Shown here: positions 44,791-52,001 of the stretch, one piece after another
How the letters are laid out: each line of letters starts with the position of its first letter
Position numbering within the stretch: position 1 is the stretch's first letter
Source of the DNA: Microvirga aerilata
GTDB lineage: Bacteria > Pseudomonadota > Alphaproteobacteria > Rhizobiales > Beijerinckiaceae
Length of the DNA: 64,000 nt
NCBI RefSeq assembly: GCF_016743775.1
Contig: NZ_JAEQMY010000020.1
Location: 1 to 64,000 of the forward strand
Direction of reading: 5' to 3'
Program-made: the position numbers and the translations under genes
The notes under the pieces: model-generated
The model's database searches: none
What the model was told of the DNA's origin: nothing
What the model saw: only the letters and a program-made list of their open reading frames with translations

Positions 44791-45541
44791 TGGACCGCAC
44801 ATGCGACAGGAGCCTGCTCCGGGCCATGGCGCAGGAGATCAGCGGGGCCGCGCATCGCTTGCCGGAGGAGCCGCTGACCGCCTTTCTCGCCATGCGGGGC
44901 CGCGCCTATGACGGCGCGCTGATGTGGGTCGGCCGCGCGGTGAACGGCTGGGTGAAGCCGGGCTGCACGCCTGCCGAGCTGCGGGATGCCGCCTGGGCCG
45001 AGGCCCTGGTGCAAGCCGTGCTCGCCAAGGCCGTCGGCGAAAGCGAAGGCCCCTGCCCGCTGCGCTGGGTTGCCGATCAATGGGGCAGCCGAACGGCCAG
45101 CTACAACACGGCCCGCTCGGCGTTCTGGCGGACGGCGCGGCGCATCCTGCTCGAGGCTGGCGATGCGGGCGCGACGGAGGGGCCTGGCCCTCGCGGCTCG
45201 TGTGGTCCAACCTCTACAAGTTCGCGCCGGAAAAGGGCTGGAACCCGAGCGAGGCGGTCGCCGCCCTGCAGCGGGCGCGATGCCGGGAGTTGCTGCTGCA
45301 CGAGATCGCAACCTTCCGTCCCAGGCGCCTCGTCTTGGCTACGGGCATGAACTGGGCGCGTCCCTTCCTCGACGCGCCGTGCTTCGCGGGCGACCGGAGG
45401 CCCGGCACGAAGCCTGTGGAGGCCGGGGGCCGCCTCGTGCTCGATGGCGAAACCGTCGGTCGCTTCGTCGTCGCGTCCCACCCGATGGGCAAGAAAGAAG
45501 ACCACTGGACCCAGGCGGTTCGCGAAGGCTTGGGGAACTGA
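44790..45541 (+). pseudogene. uracil-DNA glycosylase-like protein, frameshifted
   Basis: Two frames combine into one ~250-residue protein: residues from ATG 44790 to about 45180 (FLAMRGRAYDGALMWVGRAVNGW), then in another frame WPSRLVWSNLYKFAPEKGWN, followed by RCRELLLHEIATFRPRRLVL, to TGA at 45541. The join needs a one-base change in the run GGGCGCGACGGAGGGG near 45172-45187. The pattern SNLYK...NP...LL-EI-F-P...TG recalls uracil-DNA-glycosylase-superfamily proteins of unknown activity. It is either a real frameshift or a sequencing slip in a G/C run. Confidence 0.6.
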
Positions 45542-45598
45542 CGCCCCTGCGCATGTTCCTCGGGATGCGGGCAGAGATCGATAGGCCAGCCCCCTCAC

Positions 45599-45690
45599 GT
45601 CATCACCGGCCCTCTTGCCGGTGATCCCGATTGATCGGGGCGCATCGCTTCACCGCATCGGGATGGCCGGAACGAGCCCAGCCATGACGG
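45599..45690. repeat. REP-like palindromes
   Basis: ATCACCGGC-N6-GCCGGTGAT at 45602-45625 is a perfect 9-bp inverted repeat; CCCGAT-TG-ATCGGG follows, and then GGATGGCCGGAACGAGCCC running into CAGCCATGACGG. Sequences of this type are the common repetitive extragenic palindromes of Rhizobiales. They lie directly upstream of the LexA-box promoter at 45708. Confidence 0.7.
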
Positions 45691-45707
45691 ATGATAGCCG
45701 GTGTGAT

Positions 45708-45751
45708 GTTCCTGTTTTGTTCTTGACAAACTTCCTCATCTTAGCTATATC
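45708..45751 (+). promoter_or_regulatory. LexA box overlapping a sigma70-type promoter (copy 1)
   Basis: GTTC-CTGTTTT-GTTC (45708-45722) is an exact alphaproteobacterial LexA site (GTTC-N7-GTTC). It is followed at once by TTGACA (45723-45728), a 17-bp spacer and TATATC (45746-45751). LexA bound here would block RNA polymerase, so this should be an SOS-inducible promoter. The same arrangement occurs at 54545-54588 with the spacer sequence changed but its length kept. Confidence 0.85.
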
Positions 45752-45756
45752 GTTGC

Positions 45757-46063
45757 ACAGCCTGGTCCTGACGAGGGGCGCGCTCGCGAGGCGTCGCAGT
45801 GTGGGAGCAGGCACGGTCCTGTGCATGAGCGTGACGCAGGCTCATGGGGCAGGAGGCCCTGGTGAGGGGCCGGAAGCGGGTTGGGCCCAGGGCCTCCAGC
45901 ATGGCCGCCTTGGGCCAGCGCCGCACCGGTCGCACCAGTCCGCCTGAAAAGAACCGTGCGCGAAGAGGCAGTTCGGCTCTTCCCTTTCATACCACAGCGA
46001 GCCGGGCTGCAGCTTGCGCCACCCTCGTGTGCTCTTCAGGCTCGCAGCCCAAGGCTGCGGGCC
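45757..46063 (+). ncRNA. candidate SOS-induced structured RNA (copy 1)
   Basis: About 307 nt from the predicted start to a hairpin GGCTCGCAGCC-CAA-GGCTGCGGGCC (46039-46063; 11-bp stem with one G-U). Other helices are CATGAGC-N9-GCTCATG (from about 45824), AGGCCCTGG...CCAGGGCCT (about 45853-45894) enclosing CCG-GAAG-CGG, and GCAC...GTGC. Copy 2 (54594-54900) is identical except for two short blocks, one of which (GTG to TCA) falls exactly in the loop of the CATGAGC hairpin. No convincing protein is encoded; short frames exist but carry no domain or good ribosome binding site. The RNA family was not recognised. Confidence 0.5.
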
Positions 46064-46122
46064 CGAAGGCGCTGCTCTTATTTCCCAATTCCTTTTCGTC
46101 ATTCATTGCATGAGGTTTCATC

Positions 46123-46383
46123 ATGAGCCGAGTTCGCACCATCCTGGCCGGCCTGCCCGATGCCGACGATGTTCTGCGCCGCCTCGCCGACGTGATCCAG
46201 GTGCCGTCCGGCTGCCGCCGGCGCGGGTGCCGCACACAAGGGCTGTGCCAGGGCGGCTTCGGGCCGCCGTGCTTTCTGGAGAACCGCAAGCGCTTCTCCG
46301 ATGCGGTGCTGGAGGAGATGGCCGAGCACCGCCAGCACTGGATCGACCAGCGCGCCAGGATCGAGACCCTGCTGCGGCGCTAG
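46123..46383 (+). CDS. small cysteine-rich protein
   Basis: The 86-residue protein has a central cysteine-arginine motif, CRRRGCRTQGLCQGGFGPPC, of the kind found in short Rhizobiales proteins of unknown function (CR..CR...C....PPC), which may bind a metal. Basic helical ends surround it. The ATG at 46123 starts 59 bp after the terminal hairpin of the LexA-controlled unit, so read-through could place it under SOS control. No partner is evident. Confidence 0.6.
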   Translation: MSRVRTILAGLPDADDVLRRLADVIQVPSGCRRRGCRTQGLCQGGFGPPCFLENRKRFSDAVLEEMAEHRQHWIDQRARIETLLRR

Positions 46384-46450
46384 GATGAAGCTGAGCCGCG
46401 CGCGACCGGACGGGCTGCGCCTCGCGCCGCCATCGCGCCGGCCTCCCGCC

Positions 46451-46518
46451 GGGCTTGCACAAAAGGCGGGCCTGAACAAAAGGCGGGCTTGCACAAAAGG
46501 CAGGCTTGCACAAAAGGA
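46451..46518. repeat. 17-bp tandem repeat, four units
   Basis: Four consecutive 17-bp units at 46451, 46468, 46485 and 46502 (consensus GGGCTTGCACAAAAGGC; two units are identical and the others differ at one to three positions). It lies in the 211-bp gap between the small cysteine-rich gene and pepT. The array could vary in copy number between strains. Confidence 0.9.
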
Positions 46519-46594
46519 TGGCCCGGCAGGCCATTCACGCGCCGGCTTTGCGCCGCTACAAGCATGTGACCCTTCACTGCAGTTTGGATTCCTC

Positions 46595-47830
46595 ATGGCC
46601 GCCAGCGTTACCGACCGCTTCCTCCGCTACGTCGTCATCGACACCCAGTCCGACGCCAAGTCCCCCAGCCAGCCCTCCACCGAGAAGCAGAAGGATCTCG
46701 GCCGCCTGCTGGTCGAGGAGCTGCTGGAGATCGGCGTGTCCGACGCGCATCTCGACGAGCACGGCTACGTGTACGCGACCATTCCGTCGAACACGCCGAA
46801 AAACAACGTGCCGGTCATCTGCATCTGCGCCCACATGGATACGGCGCCGGACTTTTCCGGCACGGGCGTGAAGCCGCAGATTGTCAGGAACTACGCGGGC
46901 GGCGACATCCGGCTGCCGGGCGACACCGCCCAGGTGATCCGCGTGTCCGACCATCCGGTGCTGAAGGATCTCGTCGGCCACGACATCGTCACCTCGGACG
47001 GCACGACGCTGCTCGGCGCCGACGACAAGGCGGGCATCGCCGAAATCATGGCGGCGGCCGAGTTCCTGATCAGCAACCCCGACGTCAAGCACGGCACGAT
47101 CCGCATCCTCTTCACCACGGACGAGGAGATCGGCCGCGGGGTCGACAAGGTGGACCTCGAAAAGCTCGGCGCCGATTTCGGCTACACCATGGACGGCGAG
47201 ACCGCCGGCACCATCGAGGACGAGAGCTTCTCGGCCGACGCGGTGGAGATCGCCATCAGGGGCGTGGCCATCCATCCGGGCTTCGCCTTCGGCAAGATGG
47301 AGAACGCGGTCAGGATCGCGGGCGACATCATCGCGCGACTGCCGAAAGACATGGCGCCCGAAACCACCAAGGGCCGCGACGGCTTCATCCATCCCACCGG
47401 CGTGACGGGCGTGATGGAAAAGGCGGCTTTGAGCTTCATCATCCGCGACTTCACGGAAGACGGGCTCAAGACCAAGGAAGCGCTGCTGGAGAAGATCACC
47501 CGGGAGGTCATGGAGGCCTATCCGGGCTCCAGCTACACGTTCACGGTCAAGGAGCAGTACCGCAACATGAAGGAGGTGCTCGACCGGCGCCCCGAGATCG
47601 TCGACTACGCGGTGGAGGCGATCCGCCGGGCCGGCATGGAGCCCGTGCGCGGCAGCATCCGCGGCGGCACGGACGGCTCGCGCCTGTCCTTCATGGGCCT
47701 GCCCTGCGCCAACATCTTCGCCGGGGGCCACGCCTTCCACTCCCCGCTGGAATTCGTCAGCAGCCAGGACATGGAAAAGGCGGTGAGCACCATCGTCGAG
47801 CTCGCCAAGATCTGGGAGGAGCGGGCCTGA
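46595..47830 (+). CDS. pepT: peptidase T (tripeptide aminopeptidase)
   Basis: The 411-residue M20-family zinc peptidase has metal-binding ICAHMDTAPD (His and catalytic Asp near 78-80), LLGADDKAGIAEI (bridging Asp near 142), TTDEEIGRG (catalytic Glu-Glu near 175), MDGETAGTI and a C-terminal histidine in FAGGHAFHSPLEFV. PepT releases N-terminal residues from tripeptides in the cytoplasm. The length agrees with the family. The start is ATG 46595; the frame is open far upstream but that part overlaps the tandem repeats. It appears monocistronic. Confidence 0.96.
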   Translation: MAASVTDRFLRYVVIDTQSDAKSPSQPSTEKQKDLGRLLVEELLEIGVSDAHLDEHGYVYATIPSNTPKNNVPVICICAHMDTAPDFSGTGVKPQIVRNYAGGDIRLPGDTAQVIRVSDHPVLKDLVGHDIVTSDGTTLLGADDKAGIAEIMAAAEFLISNPDVKHGTIRILFTTDEEIGRGVDKVDLEKLGADFGYTMDGETAGTIEDESFSADAVEIAIRGVAIHPGFAFGKMENAVRIAGDIIARLPKDMAPETTKGRDGFIHPTGVTGVMEKAALSFIIRDFTEDGLKTKEALLEKITREVMEAYPGSSYTFTVKEQYRNMKEVLDRRPEIVDYAVEAIRRAGMEPVRGSIRGGTDGSRLSFMGLPCANIFAGGHAFHSPLEFVSSQDMEKAVSTIVELAKIWEERA

Positions 47831-47831
47831 A

Positions 47832-47909
47832 AAAGGAAAAGCCCAGGCTCCGGGGCGAACGGGCGGGATGCAGCCGCATCTCCTGCCTCGCCAGCTACGG
47901 GCCTGGGCT
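47832..47909 (-). ncRNA. structured element with a U-rich end; candidate small RNA or terminator
   Basis: On the minus strand AGCCCAGGC (47909-47901) pairs with GCCTGGGCT (47848-47840), followed by TTTCCTTTTT. Nested inside are GGCGA/TCGCC, GGC/GCC and GATGC-GGCT-GCATC. On this strand it looks like the 3' end of a small RNA; a weak promoter (TTGCGA at 48077-48082, 17 bp, ATATCA) lies upstream of it. On the plus strand the hairpin lies just after pepT and could slow transcription but lacks a U tract. No family was recognised. Confidence 0.4.
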
Positions 47910-48229
47910 AAGGGGGTCCAGACGGGCGCCTGCATCGTCAGGCAGGTGCAGGATCGGACCGGGCCGGAGTACATCCGTCCTGGCACGGTCCCATCGAAGC
48001 CTGGCGGTGACGCCCGCCGCTTCGAAGTCCACAACAATGTCCGCTGGTCAGCTTGATATGGGGATTGGTTTTCGATTCGCAAGGGGTGCGCGAACGCACC
48101 TCGTGAAGCGCCAAAGGCGGGCGCTTGCTTGACAGCGGCCCCCAAGGGGCAGAGCCTTTTCGGGCGGCAGATGCCTTTCGCCCGGCCGCTTTGTTTGCGT
48201 CCGCTCCATCACCCCTTTGGGAGGTTGCG

Positions 48230-48706
48230 ATGCAGTCCCTCACGCTTCAAGCCACAACCTGCGTTTCCGCCCTTCTGCTCTGCCTGGCGCCCGCCTTCGC
48301 CCAGCAGCACCAGCACGTCATGGTCAATCCCGGCGAGCTCACCTGGAAGGACGGCCCTCCGTCCCTTCCCAAGGGCGCGCAGATGGCGCTCCTCTACGGC
48401 GACCCGGCCAAGGACGGCATGTTCGTGATGCGCCTGAAGCTTCCGGCCAACTACAGGATCCCGGCCCATACCCATCCGACCGATGAGGTGGTCACCGTGG
48501 TCAGCGGCTCGTTCAACATCGGCATGGGCACTGCGTTCGACGCGGCGAAGACGAAGGCCATCACCGCGGGCGGGGTCGTCGCCATGTCGCCGGGCATGCA
48601 GCACTACGTGCAGATCGACCAAGAAACGGTCGTGCAGCTGAGCACCCGCGGCCCCTGGGCGATCGCCTACGTGAACCCGGCGGACGATCCGCGCAAGTCG
48701 CAATAG
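48230..48706 (+). CDS. secreted cupin-domain protein
   Basis: The 158-residue protein has a signal peptide (about 1-24, ending AFA) and a single cupin barrel: LKLPANYRIPAHTHPTDEVVTVVSG with the metal-binding histidine cluster, and PGMQHYV for the second motif. It is periplasmic; it may bind a metal and a small ligand or act as a simple dioxygenase. GGGAGG at 48219-48224 supports the start. The 3' neighbour is the convergent Rrf2 gene. Confidence 0.9.
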   Translation: MQSLTLQATTCVSALLLCLAPAFAQQHQHVMVNPGELTWKDGPPSLPKGAQMALLYGDPAKDGMFVMRLKLPANYRIPAHTHPTDEVVTVVSGSFNIGMGTAFDAAKTKAITAGGVVAMSPGMQHYVQIDQETVVQLSTRGPWAIAYVNPADDPRKSQ

Positions 48707-48732
48707 TCGGCAAGGCTCCGGAAGCGCGGCCC

Positions 48733-49194
48733 TCAGGCCACATGCTCGACCCGGCAGGTCCCATGCTTGGCCTCGGAGGCGCGAAGCGGGAAATCCGCGG
48801 CAATCTCGGAGAGCTTCACCTCACCGAAGCGCGCCAGAAGCTGGCGCTCGGCTTCTTCCAGGGTTCGTCCGAGGGCGCCGTTCACCGCCTGCTCCACGAG
48901 GCAGGCCGGCGCGTCCTTTGCCATGCCGAGGGCAAAGAGCTCCGGCGCCCCAAGCGCCTGATAAACGTCGAGGAGCGTGACGTGGGAGAGCGGCCGCGAC
49001 AGGGTCCAGCCGCCCCCATGCCCCTTCACCGAGCTGACATATCCCGCCTCGCGCAACCCCGCCATCGTGCGCCTCACCACGGTCGGGTTGGTGCCCAGCA
49101 TCTGGCCGATCTGCTCGGAGGTCATGGGAGCCTGATGCTGGTCCATGTGGAGCAGCACGTGAAGAATGCGGGAGAGGCTTCCGTTCTGTCTCAA
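48733..49194 (-). CDS. Rrf2 family transcriptional regulator
   Basis: The 153-residue protein has an Rrf2 winged helix: LSRILHVLLHMDQHQ, MTSEQIGQMLGTNPTVVRRTM as the recognition helix, and VSSVKGHGGGWTLSRP as the wing. The [Fe-S]-binding cysteines of IscR and NsrR are absent in the central region (a single Cys in APACLVEQ), so it is probably of the cluster-free, redox or electrophile-sensing type. It lies downstream of a thioredoxin-reductase-like gene on the same strand, as in several Rrf2-oxidoreductase pairs, and probably represses that gene. Palindromes at 50222 and 50370 are candidate operators. Confidence 0.9.
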   Translation of the reverse strand: MRQNGSLSRILHVLLHMDQHQAPMTSEQIGQMLGTNPTVVRRTMAGLREAGYVSSVKGHGGGWTLSRPLSHVTLLDVYQALGAPELFALGMAKDAPACLVEQAVNGALGRTLEEAERQLLARFGEVKLSEIAADFPLRASEAKHGTCRVEHVA

Positions 49195-49263
49195 GGAGAA
49201 GACCTTCTTTCAAACCGTCCCTTGCTACCATAGAGGCCGCCGGAGCGTCACGCACCGCCCGTC

Positions 49264-50157
49264 TCAGCTTCCGAAGATCAGCGACTGATGGGCGGCCGCG
49301 CCCGCCAACGCGCCGTCTCCGACCGCGAGCGAGACCGACCCCGCCATCCGTGCCGCGTCGCCGCAGGCGAAGACCCCGGGAACTGTGGTAGCCTTGACCG
49401 CATCCGTGCGAATGAAGGACCCCATCGGCCCCTCGTCGAAGGCGCAGCCAAGCTGCGCGGCGACCGGGCTCGCCACGCTCGTCCGCGGCAGGGTGAACAG
49501 GCCCTCAAGAGGGAAAACGCGCCCGTCGCCCATGACAAGGGTTACGCCATCCCCTTCGAGGCGGCCGACCGGGCCGTCGACGACCGTGATCCCGCGGCTT
49601 CGAAGTTGCTCGGTCTGCCCGGCATCGGGTGTGAACGCCTCATTGAGGAAGAAGGTGGTCGGCCCCCAATCCGGCAGCATCAGCGCGTGATGCAGGGACT
49701 TGGGCGATGTGGCAAGGACGCCGATGCGGCCCCGGTCGAGCTCGTAACCATGGCAGTAAGGACAGTGGAAGACGCTTCTGCCCCAACGCTCCTCAAGGCC
49801 GGGGATGTTCGGCAGCTCGTCCCTGACGCCCAGGGCAAGAACAAGCCGCCTGCCCGTTGCCTCCCGCCCTGCGGCCGCGACAGTGATGCGAAAGCCCATC
49901 TCAGCCGCCTCCGCGTGGGTCGCCTCGCCCGGAAGCCATTCGACATTGTCGTAGGCCATGAGCTGTGAGCGTCCTCGCGCGGCGATCTCGGCGGCGGGGG
50001 TGCCGTCCTGGGTCAGAAACCCATGCGAGGCCCCCGCGAAGCGATTGCGACGCATCCCGGCATCCTCGACCAGAACGCGTCGTCGAGCCCGGGCGAGCTG
50101 AAGCCCCGCCGCAAGTCCGGCATAGCTGCCTCCGATGATGATGACGTCGTAGTTCAT
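49264..50157 (-). CDS. thioredoxin-reductase-like FAD/NAD(P) oxidoreductase
   Basis: The 297-residue flavoprotein has FAD-binding GGSYAGLAAGLQL at the N-terminus, a redox-active CPYC (VFHCPYCHGYEL near 140), NAD(P)-binding region IGVLATSPKSLHHAL and C-terminal FAD motif GVFACGDAARMAGSV. It resembles bacterial TrxR-like disulfide reductases. The start at 50157 (MNYDVIIIGG) has a Shine-Dalgarno sequence; the frame extends to 50196. It probably forms a unit with the Rrf2 gene (69-bp gap). Confidence 0.92.
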   Translation of the reverse strand: MNYDVIIIGGSYAGLAAGLQLARARRRVLVEDAGMRRNRFAGASHGFLTQDGTPAAEIAARGRSQLMAYDNVEWLPGEATHAEAAEMGFRITVAAAGREATGRRLVLALGVRDELPNIPGLEERWGRSVFHCPYCHGYELDRGRIGVLATSPKSLHHALMLPDWGPTTFFLNEAFTPDAGQTEQLRSRGITVVDGPVGRLEGDGVTLVMGDGRVFPLEGLFTLPRTSVASPVAAQLGCAFDEGPMGSFIRTDAVKATTVPGVFACGDAARMAGSVSLAVGDGALAGAAAHQSLIFGS

Positions 50158-50221
50158 TCGATACTCCTCCGGTTCACGCGACTTGATATGCCACATGATC
50201 CGGCGAGCACAAAGGTCATGC

Positions 50222-50234
50222 TACTTTCAAAGTA
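50222..50234. promoter_or_regulatory. palindromic operator candidate 1
   Basis: TACTTT-C-AAAGTA is a perfect 6-1-6 palindrome, 65 bp upstream of the thioredoxin-reductase-like gene, in promoter range. Its likely ligand is the Rrf2 regulator encoded at 48733. Confidence 0.5.
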
Positions 50235-50369
50235 TCGTGACCGGTCGAGCTTGCAGCTGGAGCCGTGCTGCCGCGAACCTGATCCGAGACTGACGGATGC
50301 CCGCTCTGCAGGCACATTGTCAAAGAACTAGGCGTCGTGCGCATAAGAAAGCATGGTTAAGTTTCTACT

Positions 50370-50386
50370 TATGCATTCAATGCATA
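50370..50386. promoter_or_regulatory. palindromic operator candidate 2
   Basis: TATGCATT-C-AATGCATA is an 8-1-8 palindrome about 100 bp upstream of the small gene at 50487, recalling the ATGCATT...AATGCAT core of NsrR-type Rrf2 sites. It may regulate the small genes at 50487-51032. Nothing else is seen in the 329-bp gap. Confidence 0.45.
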
Positions 50387-50486
50387 TGACATCTTCGCAG
50401 ATGTATCTTTTGCGCCGCACAAAAAACCCCATACTAACTCAGACGAAAGTATTAGATCGGCCGATCCGGGGCCGAGGAGAGATCCT

Positions 50487-50681
50487 ATGAGCACGTTGCA
50501 GATCAGCGCATCCATGGCCACTAGCACCGCCTCGGAGGGTACCCTCCGGCGCCCTGGTCCCGTGCTTCGGGTCCTCAGGACCGTGGTCGCCGCCATGGCC
50601 GAAACCAACCGCCGCAGGGCCGAGCTTGAGATCGCCCGGGCGGCCCGCAGCTATGGACTCGGTATCCCGGACCGCACCTGA
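50487..50681 (+). CDS. small basic protein, DUF1127-like context
   Basis: The 64-residue protein has a serine-rich N-terminus and a basic helix VVAAMAETNRRRAELEIARAA, ending YGLGIPDRT. The Rhizobiales small-protein style resembles that of DUF1127 proteins but lacks the full motif. GAGGAGA precedes ATG 50487. It is followed by a 33-codon gene and a DUF1127 gene, likely one transcript. Confidence 0.6.
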   Translation: MSTLQISASMATSTASEGTLRRPGPVLRVLRTVVAAMAETNRRRAELEIARAARSYGLGIPDRT

Positions 50682-50718
50682 GACCCGCTCGGCCTAAAGC
50701 CCTTTCCAGGAGACCGCC

Positions 50719-50820
50719 ATGATCCTCGTCAGCTTCATTCGCCTCTTCCACAGCGTCCTGTCCGAGGCCCTGCAGATGCAGCGTGACGCAGCACGTCACC
50801 ACCCCCACCTCGATTGGTGA
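50719..50820 (+). CDS. 33-residue small protein
   Basis: ATG 50719 with AGGAG at 50708-50712 opens a 33-codon frame (MILVSFIRLFHSVLSEALQM... ending HPHLDW) with TGA at 50818-50820. It has a hydrophobic start and a charged end, suggesting an amphipathic membrane-surface helix. Evidence is the ribosome binding site and its position between two small genes of one likely operon. Confidence 0.5.
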   Translation: MILVSFIRLFHSVLSEALQMQRDAARHHPHLDW

Positions 50821-50879
50821 CCCGGAGCGCCGGGTCACGGACCCCGGAGCGCCGGGCTCGTCCAAAGGAGCCACATCCC

Positions 50880-51032
50880 ATGATTACATCAATGATCCTC
50901 GCCCGCCTTGCCAGCTGGCGCCGCTATCGTCAGACTTTCCGCGAGCTCGACGGGCTCAATGATCGGGAACTGGCCGAGCTCGGCCTCGGCCGCCGCGATA
51001 TCCGCGCCGTCGCCCGGCAGTCTGCCTGCTGA
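50880..51032 (+). CDS. DUF1127 domain protein
   Basis: The 50-residue protein matches DUF1127: WRRYRQTFRELDGLNDRELAEL followed by LGRRDIRAVAR. DUF1127 proteins are small, arginine-rich and induced by stress; some (CcaF1 of Rhodobacter) bind RNA and affect its turnover. AAAGGAG at 50864-50870 supports ATG 50880. It is the last gene of a small-protein cluster. Confidence 0.85.
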   Translation: MITSMILARLASWRRYRQTFRELDGLNDRELAELGLGRRDIRAVARQSAC

Positions 51033-51081
51033 GGTCTTCCTCCAACCTCGCGGCGCCCGTCGAGGACCAGGACACCCGTCA

Positions 51082-51702
51082 TCAAGCCGCCTGTGCAACA
51101 CCCTGGCACAGGAAGCCCACAGGCCGCGGCGCGCCGTCGAGGTAGTAGTGCTCGATGCGGCGGATCGTGAAACCTGCCTCGTCGAGGAGCTTTTGCACGG
51201 GACGCGTCAGGTTGCAGCCCACGGCGAGCCTGCGCCAGATCGGGTTGAGGCGGTGCTGCCAGGTAGCCACGCCGGCATCGCTCGACAGGCCATGCTCCAG
51301 GAACAGCACGCGGCCGTTCGGCTTCAGCACGCGCCGAACCTCGCGCAGCGCCTGGGCGGGGTCCTGCACCGAGCACAGGGTGTAGGTGATCACCGCCGTG
51401 TCGACGGAGGCATCCTCCAGGGGCAGCTTCTCCGCCGGGGCCTGGATGATCTCCAGGGGAACCGGTGAGCGGCGATGGCGCTCCCAACCGAGCTTCAGGA
51501 AGCCCGCGATCGGGTCGACGCCGATCACGCGGGTGACGCGATCAGGATCATAGAGCGGCAGGTTCAGGCCCGGCCCGATCCCGATCTCCAGCACCACGCC
51601 GGACGCCTGCGGAACGACCCTCTCGCGCTCGTTCGCGATGGCCTCCATCGAGCACAGGCAGCTGACGAATCGTGGACCGATGTGACGTGCATAGAACCCC
51701 AT
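51082..51702 (-). CDS. class I SAM-dependent methyltransferase
   Basis: The 206-residue Rossmann methyltransferase has motif I VLEIGIGPGLNLP, the acidic residue binding the ribose in GVDPI, motif II VDTAVITYTLCSVQD and motif III VLKPNGRVLFLEHG. It resembles the UbiE-like/Methyltransf_11 group that modifies small molecules or lipids. The substrate is unknown. It is divergent from the DUF2778 gene and convergent with the DUF1127 cluster. Confidence 0.92.
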   Translation of the reverse strand: MGFYARHIGPRFVSCLCSMEAIANERERVVPQASGVVLEIGIGPGLNLPLYDPDRVTRVIGVDPIAGFLKLGWERHRRSPVPLEIIQAPAEKLPLEDASVDTAVITYTLCSVQDPAQALREVRRVLKPNGRVLFLEHGLSSDAGVATWQHRLNPIWRRLAVGCNLTRPVQKLLDEAGFTIRRIEHYYLDGAPRPVGFLCQGVAQAA

Positions 51703-52001
51703 GATTGGGTCTCCCGCTTAAAATTTCGAAGCATGCCCCCGCTCTCACCCATAGCCTGTGCCCGTACGGCAATCTGTGAGCCAGCACACGCGCTCACGGG
51801 GACCACACACGCAAAACAGACACATCATTTCTGCGGCAGCGACGCGCGGATTATCCAGACCTTAACCAAGCCGTCGTTTAATCGAGCCCGAGTGAATTTG
51901 TTTTTGCGTATGACGGCCTGATCACTCGAGGGCCTGTTCCCGGCGCCATGAGGATGGGTTCGGGCGTCGTGCGCGATCTGTTTTGCTGCGTAGAGTTCGC
52001 C

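Noticed and set aside
45825-45947. A short protein frame inside the LexA-controlled repeat, present in both copies
   Set aside because: The two DNA copies are nearly identical, so every frame is conserved alike; there is no recognisable domain, and a changed block coincides with an RNA hairpin loop.
45984-45995. TTTCATACCACA shared with Escherichia coli 6S RNA
   Set aside because: A single 12-base match. The rest of the 6S architecture (closing stem, central bubble) is not matched, and two LexA-driven copies would be odd for 6S.
46451-46518. CRISPR-like array
   Set aside because: 17-bp units are contiguous, without spacers; this is a simple tandem repeat.
46574-48145. Long open frame on the minus strand across pepT
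   Set aside because: Shadow of pepT, which has the full M20 motif set.
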